Below, one piece after another: positions 16,929 through 25,455 of a stretch of 64,000 bases of DNA. Under the pieces are notes generated by a model. It was not told the origin of the DNA. It worked only from the letters and a program-made list of their open reading frames with translations, and searched no databases. Both the position numbers and the translations under genes were made by a program. Origin of the DNA: Brevibacillus thermoruber 423 (GTDB lineage Bacteria > Bacillota > Bacilli > Brevibacillales > Brevibacillaceae); contig NZ_KE695650.1 in assembly GCF_000454065.1 (NCBI RefSeq), positions 248,001-312,000 on the forward strand, given 5' to 3'. Positions within the stretch are counted from its first letter, which is position 1, and the number at the start of each line of letters is the position of its first letter.

Positions 16929-16995
16929 TCACAACCACTCCCCACCAGATTTTGTGAAAACCGGCCGCTCACGTGGCAGCCGGATTCTTGCCTGT

Positions 16996-17961
16996 TCACG
17001 ATACGCTTTCCGGCTTGCCGGTCAGTGCGGGAAAGTGCGGAACCACTTCTTCGCCCAGTTCTTCCAGGACTTCTTCAAACGGACGCTGGCCGTATTTCAG
17101 GTTGATGATCACGTGATTGACACCTGCATTTTTCAGACTTTCGATGAACCCGATGAGGGGATTGCGCCCGATGCGGAAGCCCAAGTGAATGGGGATCGGC
17201 GGATGATTCGGGTCCTCGGTCAAATCGACATAGAGGGACTGGCTAAATGGCTTGAACCCGTCCGTCAGCGAACGCCAATTGTTGATCAGTTCCGACTGGA
17301 ATTTCAGGTTTCGGGGATAGTACAGCCAGCCGTCACTGTTTTGGGCGATCCATTCGACGGACTGGGAGCTGTGGCCGGTTACCAGCACCGGAATGTCCCC
17401 GAGACGCGGTTTGGGCAAGAGGTCCCCGTTCCACATGTCCACCCGCGGCGATTTGATCGCAGGGAAACTCTCCGCCCACACTTTTTTCATGACCAGCAGG
17501 GATTCCTGAAAGAACGGACTCCGGTTTTCCGGATCGACGGAGAAGGCCGGGAATTCGATCGGACGGTCCCCGGTCGCCACCCCGAGAATCAGGCGCTCAC
17601 CGGACAGTTTGTCGACGGATGCCGCTGCTTTCGCGACATGCAGCGGGTGACGCAGCGTGAGAATAATACTTGCCGTACCCAGCGCGATCTCCTTGGTATG
17701 GGCGGCAATATATCCCAGATAGACCCAGGGATCATACATTTGGCCCGCATCGCCGAAATGGGGGTCATGCAGCGGAACATCCCGGACCCACAATGCGGCA
17801 AAATTCAGCTCTTCCGCTCGCTTGGCCAGTTTTAGCTGCTTGTCCATGTCCATCTCCGGAACGCTGCCTTGGTATGATTCCAGCGGGAAGAACAGCCCCA
17901 GCGTCAGTTTGTTTTCCTGATACATGCGCGTGTAACCCTTGTGGTTGTCAAACCGGTTCAT
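16996..17961 (-). CDS. Luciferase-like monooxygenase (LLM class flavin oxidoreductase)
   Basis: A 321-aa bacterial-luciferase-fold flavin oxidoreductase. Family traits are LTLGLFFPLES at the N-terminus, ALWVRDVPLHDPHFGDAGQMYDPW, and KEIALGTASIILTLRHPLHVAK, typical of FMNH2- or F420-dependent members. ATG 17961 follows GGAGG. The promoter region carries a 22-bp near-palindrome just after the -10 box, and an ArsR-type regulator gene lies upstream, suggesting induction by a small toxic or reactive compound. The substrate is unknown. Confidence 0.85.
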   Translation of the reverse strand: MNRFDNHKGYTRMYQENKLTLGLFFPLESYQGSVPEMDMDKQLKLAKRAEELNFAALWVRDVPLHDPHFGDAGQMYDPWVYLGYIAAHTKEIALGTASIILTLRHPLHVAKAAASVDKLSGERLILGVATGDRPIEFPAFSVDPENRSPFFQESLLVMKKVWAESFPAIKSPRVDMWNGDLLPKPRLGDIPVLVTGHSSQSVEWIAQNSDGWLYYPRNLKFQSELINNWRSLTDGFKPFSQSLYVDLTEDPNHPPIPIHLGFRIGRNPLIGFIESLKNAGVNHVIINLKYGQRPFEEVLEELGEEVVPHFPALTGKPESVS

Positions 17962-17980
17962 GATGATCCTCCTATATCTA

Positions 17981-18002
17981 TATATCTATAATTATCGATA
18001 TA
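17981..18002. promoter_or_regulatory. Near-perfect 22-bp palindromic operator
   Basis: Ten of eleven base pairs are symmetric about 17991/17992; arms read TATATC at one end and GATATA at the other, with an AT-only core. It abuts the predicted -10 box and ends about 20 bases before the LLM start, a position at which a bound repressor would block transcription. The neighbouring ArsR protein is the obvious candidate. Confidence 0.6.
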
Positions 18003-18032
18003 ATAATAAAAGAAAGGGCAGGGAACCTACAA
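18003..18032 (-). promoter_or_regulatory. Candidate promoter of the LLM oxidoreductase gene
   Basis: On the minus strand TTGTAG (18032-18027) and TATTAT (18008-18003) are spaced by 18 bases, directly upstream of the palindrome. The region 17962-18066 otherwise holds no gene. Confidence 0.5.
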
Positions 18033-18066
18033 GCCCAAAAGTGTAACTGTGTAAAAATCCGTCCCC

Positions 18067-18369
18067 TTACAGATCCCTTGATAACCGTTCCATCACTTTT
18101 TTGATGTTTTCCTCATCCCGCTTGTAATACGTAAATTGCCCAATCCGTTTTGCTTTTATCAATCCCGCTTTTTGCAGCATGGACAGATACAGGGACACGG
18201 TGGATTGGGACAATCCCACCTTTTTTTGAATGTCGCTCACGCAAACCCCGTCTTCGTGGATGTCTCCGTGAAGCGGTTTGGGAAAGTGAACGTCCGGTTG
18301 TTTTAACCATTGTATGATCTGCAGCCTCGTTTCATTGGACAAGGCTTTCAATACGTCCAAAAGTTCCAT
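18067..18369 (-). CDS. ArsR-family winged-helix regulator
   Basis: A 100-aa regulator with ALSNETRLQIIQWL (helices 1-2) and the recognition region VSDIQKKVGLSQSTVSLYLSMLQKAGL, then a wing with YYKRDEE. ATG 18369 follows GGAGG; the longer open frame to 19056 is antisense to the SRAP gene and is not used. The residue-20 to 40 insertion (QPDVHFPKPLHGDIHEDGVC) is His- and acid-rich and includes one Cys, but no classical CxC metal motif. It is transcribed in the same direction as the LLM gene and probably represses it. Confidence 0.87.
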   Translation of the reverse strand: MELLDVLKALSNETRLQIIQWLKQPDVHFPKPLHGDIHEDGVCVSDIQKKVGLSQSTVSLYLSMLQKAGLIKAKRIGQFTYYKRDEENIKKVMERLSRDL

Positions 18370-18543
18370 GATATCCTCCAGATTCTTCTTTCGTGTATCT
18401 CTTACAGTATCCCACATTTCGAAAGCGGGCTGGCTGCATGATTCCGCCAATGTCAGGGGAAGACAACACCACACCCTCCCTCGCTTGGACGTGGATGTTT
18501 TTCCTTGAGCCCGGGAAAGCTGGTGGCAGGAGGGAGATTGCCC

Positions 18544-19218
18544 ATGTGCGGCCGTTTCACGCTGGTCACCGCCCCGGAAAAACTGATGAGCCGATTTCAC
18601 CTGCAGGACATCCCGTTTGAATGGAAGCCGCGGTACAACATTGCTCCCGGCCAGCCCATCCCGGCCATACTTGCCGACGGCGGTCGCCGCAGAATCGGCC
18701 AACTGCGCTGGGGCCTGGTTCCGTCGTGGGCGCGGGACGAGAAGATCGGCTCCAAGATGATCAACGCCCGCGCCGAAACGCTGCGGGAGAAGCCGGCTTT
18801 TCGGCGGCTGTTTGAACGCAAGCGCTGCATGATCCCGGCCGACGGCTTCTACGAGTGGAAGCAGATGGCCCGGGGGAAACAGCCGATGCGCATCACCATG
18901 CGGGACGGAGAACCCTTTGCCTTCGCCGGCCTGTTTGACACCTGGACGGCGCCTGACGGCCACAAGCTTCACACCTGCACGATCATTACCACCCGGCCCA
19001 ACGAGCTCGTCGCAGACATCCACGACCGGATGCCGGTGATACTGCGTCCGGAACATGAGAGCGCGTGGCTCGACCGGGACAGGTTCGATGCGGAATGGCT
19101 GCAGTCGCTGCTCGTACCGTACGATCCCCAGGCGATGAAGGCATATCCCGTATCGGCGATGGTCGGGAATCCGAAAAACGACCGGCCGGAGTGTTTGGAA
19201 GAGGCCCCCTGGTCATAG
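18544..19218 (+). CDS. SRAP-domain protein (HMCES/YedK-like, abasic-site crosslinking)
   Basis: A 224-aa SOS response-associated peptidase-family protein. Such proteins capture abasic sites in single-stranded DNA through their N-terminal Cys2 after Met removal. The key residues are all visible: Cys2 in MCGRF, Asn32 in YNIAPGQ, Glu104 in GFYEWK and His160 in DIHDRMPVIL. The start at 18544 is fixed by the need for Cys at position 2, and GGAGGG lies upstream. It is divergent from the arsR gene. No LexA site was looked for systematically. Confidence 0.92.
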   Translation: MCGRFTLVTAPEKLMSRFHLQDIPFEWKPRYNIAPGQPIPAILADGGRRRIGQLRWGLVPSWARDEKIGSKMINARAETLREKPAFRRLFERKRCMIPADGFYEWKQMARGKQPMRITMRDGEPFAFAGLFDTWTAPDGHKLHTCTIITTRPNELVADIHDRMPVILRPEHESAWLDRDRFDAEWLQSLLVPYDPQAMKAYPVSAMVGNPKNDRPECLEEAPWS

Positions 19219-19408
19219 CGGGGAAAACTCCGTCAGCGCCTGGCTGCGGTGCGTTTGCCATTTCTATTTTATCCTGCTGCGTTTTCCTGGGAAAGAACCT
19301 CGTGTGCTCATCCCATCCGCCATCACGAGTTATTGCGTGCGCATTCGATTTCATTCGAAAGAAAAACATAGACAGGTTTGTATGCGCTTTCATTGAGCGG
19401 CGTACCCG

Positions 19409-19437
19409 TTGCACGTTGGGGGAGACGGGATTATGTT
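19409..19437 (+). promoter_or_regulatory. Candidate promoter of kimA leader
   Basis: TTGCAC and TATGTT are separated by exactly 17 bases. The predicted start near 19444 would place the whole riboswitch in the leader. 19219-19408 shows no gene. Confidence 0.4.
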
Positions 19438-19464
19438 TGGAGGGAGAATTTCATATCGTGACAC

Positions 19465-19590
19465 GCTGAATCGAAAGAGCGGGGGAACCACTTTTTGGGG
19501 TGAATCGCAGAACATGCGTAGGGCTAATTCCACTGCCCGAATCCGTCAGCTAACCTCGTAAGCGTTGTGGAAAGGGGGATGCACTTGTGA
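19465..19590 (+). ncRNA. c-di-AMP riboswitch (ydaO/yuaA type)
   Basis: The leader contains the hallmark conserved blocks in order: GGGGGAACCA (19481-19490), GGGGTGAATC (near 19497), GTAGGG (near 19517) and CCGAATCCGTCAGCTAACCT starting at 19537, then CGTAAGCG. This class binds cyclic di-AMP and switches off potassium and osmolyte genes. It lies between a promoter-like sequence and a terminator, upstream of a KimA-type K+ importer, so c-di-AMP should promote termination when K+ is high. Boundaries are approximate. Confidence 0.95.
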
Positions 19591-19602
19591 TGTCGAGGCT
19601 GC

Positions 19603-19638
19603 GGCTGCAAGGGTAATACTACCTTTGTGGCCTTTTTT
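19603..19638 (+). terminator. Riboswitch-controlled intrinsic terminator
   Basis: A 12-bp stem (19603-19614 with 19621-19632, three G-T pairs) and a six-base loop are followed by six T residues, 44 bases before the kimA start. It is the expression platform expected for an OFF riboswitch. Confidence 0.85.
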
Positions 19639-19682
19639 CTCGTTTTCCAGGCAAATCCAACCCGAAGGAAGGTCAGTCACGA

Positions 19683-21512
19683 ATGACAATTGGTCAGTTG
19701 AAGCGTTTCTTCATTGGGTCACCATTGCGAACAAGGCAAATCGCTCACGAAAAATTGCCGAAATGGAAAGCGCTGGCGATCTTTTCGTCAGATGCGCTCT
19801 CATCGGTCGCGTACGCTACGGAAGAGATTTTGCTCGTGCTGGCCCTGATGGGATTCGGCGCGTTTGCTTATTCCCTCCCGATCGCCATCGCGATTCTGGT
19901 ATTGCTGACGGTCGTGACGCTCTCCTACCGTCAGATTGTCCATGCGTTTCCCTCTGGGGGAGGGGCGTACATCGTCGCCAGGGAGCACGTGAACACGCCT
20001 GCCAGTCTGGTGGCCGGAGCGGCGTTGATGATCGACTATGTGCTCACGGTTGCCGTCAGCATCAGTTCCGGGGTCGCAGCGCTGCTGTCCGCCTTTCCTT
20101 CTCTGCTTCCCTGGAGAGTGGAGCTGGCTGTCTTTCTCGTGATGCTCCTCATGATCCTGAACCTGCGGGGCATTCGGGAATCGGCCACCGTGTTCGCTTT
20201 CCCGACGTACCTCTTTATCTTGTCGATCCTGCTGATGATCGCGGTGGGAGGGATCCAAATCTGGAAAGAGGGCTGGCACGGTTATCACGCGCAGGGGCAA
20301 GCCCCCGCCGCTGACATGTGGACGTGGGCGGGGATGCTGCTGCTGTTCCGTGCTTTTGCGTCAGGCTGTTCGGCGTTAACCGGAGTGGAAGCGATCAGCA
20401 ACGGCGTGCCGGCTTTCCGGTCGCCGGCGCCGCGCAATGCGGCGATCACCATGACATGGATGTCGCTTTTGCTGGGGATGATGTTTTTTGGGATTACGCT
20501 GTTGGCGTATGCGTTCGGAATCGCCCCCAAAGAACATGAGACGGTAGTGTCGCAAATCGCGGAACATGTATTCGGCCGCGGGCCGCTGTACTACGTCATT
20601 CAGGTGGCCACAACGCTCATTTTGTTCCTGGCGGCCAATACCAGTTTCACGGGATTCCCCCAGTTGACCTCGATCATTGCCCAAGACCGTTTCCTGCCCC
20701 GGAAGCTGACAATGCGGGGAGACCGTCTTGTGTTTTCCAACGGGATTGCGCTGCTCAGCGTGCTGTCCATTCTGCTGATACTCGTCTTTCATGGCGATAC
20801 GCACGCGTTGATTCCGCTGTATGCCGTTGGCGTGTTTCTGTCCTTTACGATCGCCCAATGGGGCATGATGAAAGCGCTCCTGCGTGAGAAAAAGAAAGGC
20901 ATTGCCCGCATTGCCGTGATTGGATTCGGCACCTTGATCACGGGGCTGGTTACGGTCATTACGATCGTTTCCAAATTCACCGAAGGGGCATGGATGGTCA
21001 CGGTTGCCATTCCCGTGGTGGTGTGGATGTTTTACGTGATCCGGAACCATTACAGCGAGATTGCAAAGGAACTGCGTCTGGATCTGCATGCCCATCCGCA
21101 GCAAGTGAAGACCAAAGTCATTATCCCGATCTCCGGAATCAGCAAAGTGGTGGCGCAATCGATTTCGTACGCCAAGGGGATCTCGGATGACATCGTAGCG
21201 GTCACCGTCGATTTTGATGATGAACATGCGGGACAAATGCGGGAAAAATGGGAAAAATGGAATCCGAACGTTCCGTTGATTATTTTGCGTTCGCCTTACC
21301 GAACCGTGATTGCGCCGCTCTTGAAGTACATCGATACCCTGGAGAAGGAAAAAGAAGGGGATGCGTTTATTACCGTGCTCGTCCCGCAGTTCATCGTCCG
21401 CAAATGGTGGCATGCGTTATTGCACAACCAAACGGCATTCCTGCTGAAAGCCGCGCTGATCTATCGGAAAGACGTGGTCGTGTCAACGATACCGTTTCAC
21501 CTGCATGAGTAA
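19683..21512 (+). CDS. kimA: KimA-type high-affinity potassium importer (APC superfamily)
   Basis: A 609-aa membrane protein taking up K+ with protons. About 12 helices occupy residues 30-445 and the cytosolic C-terminal domain (about 450-609), which binds c-di-AMP in B. subtilis KimA, follows. Recognisable segments are the LPKWKALAIFSSDALSSVAY start, PSGGGAYIVAREH and ANTSFTGFPQLTSIIAQDRF. The c-di-AMP riboswitch upstream supports the assignment, since kimA (formerly ydaO) is the founding gene of that riboswitch class. It is a single-gene unit closed by the terminator at 21524. Confidence 0.92.
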   Translation: MTIGQLKRFFIGSPLRTRQIAHEKLPKWKALAIFSSDALSSVAYATEEILLVLALMGFGAFAYSLPIAIAILVLLTVVTLSYRQIVHAFPSGGGAYIVAREHVNTPASLVAGAALMIDYVLTVAVSISSGVAALLSAFPSLLPWRVELAVFLVMLLMILNLRGIRESATVFAFPTYLFILSILLMIAVGGIQIWKEGWHGYHAQGQAPAADMWTWAGMLLLFRAFASGCSALTGVEAISNGVPAFRSPAPRNAAITMTWMSLLLGMMFFGITLLAYAFGIAPKEHETVVSQIAEHVFGRGPLYYVIQVATTLILFLAANTSFTGFPQLTSIIAQDRFLPRKLTMRGDRLVFSNGIALLSVLSILLILVFHGDTHALIPLYAVGVFLSFTIAQWGMMKALLREKKKGIARIAVIGFGTLITGLVTVITIVSKFTEGAWMVTVAIPVVVWMFYVIRNHYSEIAKELRLDLHAHPQQVKTKVIIPISGISKVVAQSISYAKGISDDIVAVTVDFDDEHAGQMREKWEKWNPNVPLIILRSPYRTVIAPLLKYIDTLEKEKEGDAFITVLVPQFIVRKWWHALLHNQTAFLLKAALIYRKDVVVSTIPFHLHE

Positions 21513-21523
21513 CCCTACCCAAA

Positions 21524-21556
21524 ACCAGGTCACTTGAGAGCAGTGACCTGGTTTTT
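21524..21556 (+). terminator. Intrinsic terminator after kimA
   Basis: An 11-bp perfect stem (21524-21534 with 21542-21552) and a seven-base loop are followed by a T run, with A residues on the other side. It may serve the converging symporter gene as well. Confidence 0.9.
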
Positions 21557-21650
21557 CCTTTTTCATGTCCATACCGTACATGCCTTTCCAGTTCGATCCG
21601 TTTTGCAGGGGTTCCGGACGAATGACCGGTGCACGCGCTCTCCTGATGAA

Positions 21651-22913
21651 TCACGAGGAAAGACTTCCGCGTTCGGAAGAAGCCGCCATCCCGTCAAGGA
21701 CGACAGGCCCCTTTTGAAAGACGCCTTCCCATCTCGCCACGGCTACGCATGAAAAGACATGCCCCATCACATTCACCGCGGTACGTGCCATGTCGATGAC
21801 CCGGTCAATCCCGAGAATGAGGGCTACGCCTTCAGCAGGCAAACCGACGGCGGTAGCGGTGGCCAGCAGAATCACCATGGAAGACGACGGAACTGCGGCC
21901 ACCCCTTTGCTGGTGACAACGAAAAACAGCACCATCATGAGCTGCTGCTGCAGGCTCATGTCAATGCCAAACGCTTGGGCGATAAACAAGCCGGCAATGG
22001 TCAGGTAAAGCGTGGTGCCGTCCGAATTTAACGGCATGCCCGCCGGAATGACAAACGAAGTGATGTATGTGGGGACGCCGAATTTGTCCAGACGCTGCAT
22101 CAGTTGAGGCACGACCGTCTCGGTACTCCCGGTGGAAGCGCCAATCACCATCAGGTCCCAAATCATCCTGTACACGTCAGTGATGCGGATGGAAAGGAAC
22201 ACAGCGACCAGCGGAAAGAGGCCGAACACGAGGACAGCCAGCCCCAGATAGGCAGTCCCGATGAGTTTAAGGAGCGGGAACAGCAGCGCGATTCCATACG
22301 TGCCAATGGTAGCCGACATGAGCGCAAACACGCCGATCGGGGCAACCTTCATCACCAGATTGACGAGACGAAACGACGCTTTCGATGCGATTTCCATGAT
22401 GGACAGGAAGGGCTTCGCTTCGTTTCCGAGACCGACCAGCGCGATGCCGAACATGATGCAGAAAAAGATGACGGCCAGAAGGTCGCTTTTCGCAAGCACA
22501 TCGACAATGTTGGTCGGAATGATGTTCAGGAGAAGGGTTTTCGCGTCCAGTACTTTCGAGGTATTGGAGGCAATCGCGGTAATATCGGCTTTGGGTAGCT
22601 GGCTCAGGTCGATTCCCTTTCCGGGCTGTACGAGGTTGCCGACGGCCAATCCGATGAACAGGATGAGCGTCGTAATCACTTCAAACCAAATGATCGTTTT
22701 CAGGCCCACGCGCCCCATGCGCTTGATATCGCCAATGCCCGTGATCCCAACCAGCAGGGTCGTCACGATCACGGGGATCACGACCATCTTGATCAGGCGA
22801 ATGAACGCATCGCCCAGCGGTTTTATGGCTGTCCCCGCTTCCGGGAAGACATGCCCGAACAGCGCTCCCAGCACGGTGGCCCCGAGAATGTAAAAAGCCG
22901 ATCTTGTTTTCAT
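21651..22913 (-). CDS. Dicarboxylate/amino acid:cation symporter (SDF/DAACS family)
   Basis: A 420-aa Na+- or H+-coupled carrier of the GltP/DctA family. Diagnostic parts are the serine hairpin GASTGSTETVVPQL, the substrate and cation site NSDGTTLYLTIAG, and the second hairpin SKGVAAVPSSSMVIL. About eight helices are visible and the length is normal. ATG 22913 follows AAGGGGGA. It is divergent from an aminotransferase with an RpiR regulator, and a large palindrome sits between them, so it probably imports the amino acid or acid that the aminotransferase acts on. Confidence 0.88.
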   Translation of the reverse strand: MKTRSAFYILGATVLGALFGHVFPEAGTAIKPLGDAFIRLIKMVVIPVIVTTLLVGITGIGDIKRMGRVGLKTIIWFEVITTLILFIGLAVGNLVQPGKGIDLSQLPKADITAIASNTSKVLDAKTLLLNIIPTNIVDVLAKSDLLAVIFFCIMFGIALVGLGNEAKPFLSIMEIASKASFRLVNLVMKVAPIGVFALMSATIGTYGIALLFPLLKLIGTAYLGLAVLVFGLFPLVAVFLSIRITDVYRMIWDLMVIGASTGSTETVVPQLMQRLDKFGVPTYITSFVIPAGMPLNSDGTTLYLTIAGLFIAQAFGIDMSLQQQLMMVLFFVVTSKGVAAVPSSSMVILLATATAVGLPAEGVALILGIDRVIDMARTAVNVMGHVFSCVAVARWEGVFQKGPVVLDGMAASSERGSLSS

Positions 22914-22945
22914 ACAATTCCCCCTTTTCTTAATTTTACTATCAC

Positions 22946-22994
22946 ATGAAATTATTATTGCTTATATCTTTTGGTGGTGCAATAATTATTTCAT
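22946..22994. promoter_or_regulatory. Long inverted repeat in divergent promoter region
   Basis: Two 16-base arms (22946-22961 and 22979-22994) are complementary at 15 of 16 positions, separated by 17 bases. The outer ends read ATGAAAT and ATTTCAT and the inner ends ATTGC and GCAAT. The spacing of about 33 bases, or three helical turns, between arm centres suits two bound regulator dimers. The RpiR protein at 24463 is the likely ligand-responsive binder. Confidence 0.6.
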
Positions 22995-23016
22995 CATAGA
23001 CGTGGAGGGATTCACC

Positions 23017-24375
23017 ATGAACCTTTCTTCCTTACAGCAGCACTACCGCGAAAAACGCCCGAAATCGGCCGCGTTTTTTGAGCAGGCCCATACGCTGATT
23101 GCAGGCGGAGTGAACGGAAATCTTCGCTACTATCAACCCTTTCCCATTACCTTTGAGAAGGCACAGAATGCTTGGCTGTATGACCTGGATGGACATGGGT
23201 ACGTAGACTACCTGCTCTCCTATGGCGCTTTGCTTTTGGGACATGGCCATCCGGTCGTGCAGAAAGCGATTCAACAGGTATGGGAACAGCAGGGGACCAG
23301 CAGTTTTGGAGCGACTCATCCGATGGAACTGGAGATGGCGCAAGAACTGGCGGGCCTGTATCCCAGCTTCGAGGAAGTGCGGTTTACCAATTCCGGTTTG
23401 GAGGCGACGCTGTTTGCCCTGCGTCTGGCGATGGCCTACACGGGGAAAACGCATATCGCCAAATTTGAGGGCCATTATCACGGGGCGCATGATCATGTGC
23501 TGGTCAGCGTAAATCCAACCATCGACCGCGTAGGAGATCAATCGCCGCCGGCGTCCGTACCGGAATCCCTGGGGACACCGGATTACTATCTCCGGCATAC
23601 CGTCGTACTTCCGTTCAACGATTGGGATGCTTGCGAAAAGATTGTGACGGAGAAGAAGGATCAGATTGCGGCTGTCATCGTGGAGCCGATGCAGTCCGGA
23701 TACATCCCGGCCGACCGCCAGTTTATGGCGAATTTGCGGGAGCTGACCGACCGGCTCGGAATCATCCTCATCTTTGATGAAGTCAAAACAGGCTTTCGCG
23801 TTTCGTTGGGGGGCGCCCAGGACTACTATGGCGTCCAGCCCGATTTGACCGCTTTGGGAAAAGTGGTGGGAGGAGGGTTCCCGATCGGCGTCGTAGGGGG
23901 AAAACGCCGCCTTCTCGAAATGTGTTCGCCTCTGCGCTCCAGCAATCGCCATGAAGTCGTCTTTCACAGCGGCACCTTCAACGGGAACCCCATCTCGCTT
24001 GCGGCGGGTCTGGCTACCATTCGGTATTTGAAGGAGCCGGGCCGCTTTGAATCGCTGGTGCAGCGCACACATCAATTGCGCGACGGCATTCACGAGCTTG
24101 CCCGGCAGTACCGCATCCCCGTAAAAACCGTGGGAGTCGGTACCATCTTCAACGTCCTGGCTACCGAGGCAGAGGTGCGGAATTATCGTGATCTGGGGGC
24201 CAACCGCCACGAGCTTCGCCTTGCGCTCGATTATCTGCTGATGGATCACGGCGTCTATTCGAAACCGCTCAATCGCTTTTCGATGTCAGACGCGCACGGA
24301 CCGGCAGAAATTCAGGCGACGCTGGACGCGTTTGAAAAAAGTTTTGCCGCTCTGGGCCAATTTGTGACCGTGTAG
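23017..24375 (+). CDS. Class III PLP aminotransferase (glutamate-1-semialdehyde mutase-like)
   Basis: A 452-aa fold-type I PLP enzyme. It has IAGGVNGNLRYYQP at the N-terminus, the PLP segment IFDEVKTGFR (Asp254) and Schiff-base Lys282 in ALGKVVGGGFPIG. It resembles HemL, but the GGVNSPVR of HemL is changed to GGVNGNLR and no haem genes are nearby, so a transaminase acting on a beta- or omega-amino acid is more likely. ATG 23017 follows GGAGGG. It is followed by an RpiR regulator and divergent from an SDF symporter, which together look like a small amino-acid uptake and catabolism unit. Confidence 0.83.
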   Translation: MNLSSLQQHYREKRPKSAAFFEQAHTLIAGGVNGNLRYYQPFPITFEKAQNAWLYDLDGHGYVDYLLSYGALLLGHGHPVVQKAIQQVWEQQGTSSFGATHPMELEMAQELAGLYPSFEEVRFTNSGLEATLFALRLAMAYTGKTHIAKFEGHYHGAHDHVLVSVNPTIDRVGDQSPPASVPESLGTPDYYLRHTVVLPFNDWDACEKIVTEKKDQIAAVIVEPMQSGYIPADRQFMANLRELTDRLGIILIFDEVKTGFRVSLGGAQDYYGVQPDLTALGKVVGGGFPIGVVGGKRRLLEMCSPLRSSNRHEVVFHSGTFNGNPISLAAGLATIRYLKEPGRFESLVQRTHQLRDGIHELARQYRIPVKTVGVGTIFNVLATEAEVRNYRDLGANRHELRLALDYLLMDHGVYSKPLNRFSMSDAHGPAEIQATLDAFEKSFAALGQFVTV

Positions 24376-24462
24376 TCGTGTCCCCCGACGTTGTCGCCGC
24401 CTCTTTCCTTTCGTATACTTAACGGTATTGGATGTACGGGACAACGTTTTGAGGTGATCTCG

Positions 24463-25329
24463 ATGGAACACGGACCTTCCATTCTCCAGAAGGTGTCACA
24501 GTTGTACGCACAGATGAGTCCTTCGCAGCAGCGAATTGCGGAGGTGATTTTGCGGGACCCCGAGTCGGCTGCCTTTTACAACGTCGCCGAGATGTCCAGA
24601 AAGGCGAATGTCAGCGAGTCGACAGTTACCCGCTTCGCCACGTTTATCGGCTGTTCGGGCTATCCGGCGCTCTCGCGCGAACTGCAGGAACTGGTCCGAT
24701 CAAAGCTGACCACCGGCGAGCGGTTCCAGCTCTCGCGCGTGATTGAAAGCGCCGAGCAGCGAACGGTCCTGCAATATTTCGAAGAGGATGTCCAAAACCT
24801 TACGCTGATGATGGAACGGATCGATTTGGAGGCGTTCGCGAGGATCGTAAAACGTCTCGTCTCGGCTCAACGCATCGGGATCGTTTGCTCGCGAAGCACG
24901 CTATCCATCGGGCTCTTCTTCGAGTTTTACCTGCGTTTCCTGAACAAGGAGGCCGTCTTGTTTACCGGAGAGCCGCGCACGGTCGATCATTTGCACCGCT
25001 TCGGCTCCGACGATGTGATCGTGGGCATCGGGTTTGCGCGATACTCCCGCTTTACGGTCGATTGTCTGGCCTACGGGAAGAAGAAAGGGGTTCAAGTCGC
25101 AGCCATTACCGATTATCCCTCTTCGCCGCTGGTTCGTCATGCCGACGAGGTTCTCTATACACCGACAGGCATTGCGTCGCATATGGATTCCCTGGTGGCG
25201 CCGCTTTCGGTCGTCACCGCCCTGCTGCGGGCGATGACCCAGGCGTCCGCCGAGCAGGCCAAGGATGTACTTCTGGAATTGGAAGAGGTCTGGATGAACT
25301 TTGATATTTACGTAGAACCCAGGAAATAG
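24463..25329 (+). CDS. MurR/RpiR-family transcriptional regulator
   Basis: A 288-aa regulator with an N-terminal helix-turn-helix (about residues 1-78: MSPSQQRIAEVILRDPESAAF, then VAEMSRKANVSESTVTRFATFIG) and a C-terminal SIS domain (about 120-250: RIGIVCSRSTLSIGL, GIGFARYSRFTVDCLAYGKK). SIS domains bind phosphosugars or related ligands. ATG 24463 follows GAGGTGATCT. It lies 87 bases after the aminotransferase and most likely controls that gene and the symporter through the inverted repeat at 22946-22994. The terminator at 25371 follows. Confidence 0.9.
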   Translation: MEHGPSILQKVSQLYAQMSPSQQRIAEVILRDPESAAFYNVAEMSRKANVSESTVTRFATFIGCSGYPALSRELQELVRSKLTTGERFQLSRVIESAEQRTVLQYFEEDVQNLTLMMERIDLEAFARIVKRLVSAQRIGIVCSRSTLSIGLFFEFYLRFLNKEAVLFTGEPRTVDHLHRFGSDDVIVGIGFARYSRFTVDCLAYGKKKGVQVAAITDYPSSPLVRHADEVLYTPTGIASHMDSLVAPLSVVTALLRAMTQASAEQAKDVLLELEEVWMNFDIYVEPRK

Positions 25330-25370
25330 TCGTGTGCGTACGTGACAACCTTTCCCGCAGACAACGAATG

Positions 25371-25404
25371 ACAAAAACCCTTCCAGCATCGGAAGGGTTT
25401 TTGT
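25371..25404. terminator. Bidirectional intrinsic terminator
   Basis: A 14-bp perfect stem (25371-25384 with 25391-25404) has A residues on one flank and T residues on the other. It serves the regulator gene and the converging adenine deaminase gene. Confidence 0.9.
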
Positions 25405-25455
25405 CTTGTTTGCGAGCCGGGTGAGCAACCGCTTTTTGGAGAAAGTATCCCGTAC

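Noticed and set aside
18370-19056. Upstream extension of the ArsR gene to 329 codons
   Set aside because: The extension is antisense to the SRAP gene and is low-complexity. The inner ATG at 18369 has an ideal GGAGG and begins the known domain.
23017-24375. hemL (glutamate-1-semialdehyde aminomutase)
   Set aside because: The HemL GGVNSPVR motif is altered, no haem genes are adjacent and the neighbours are a symporter and an RpiR regulator.
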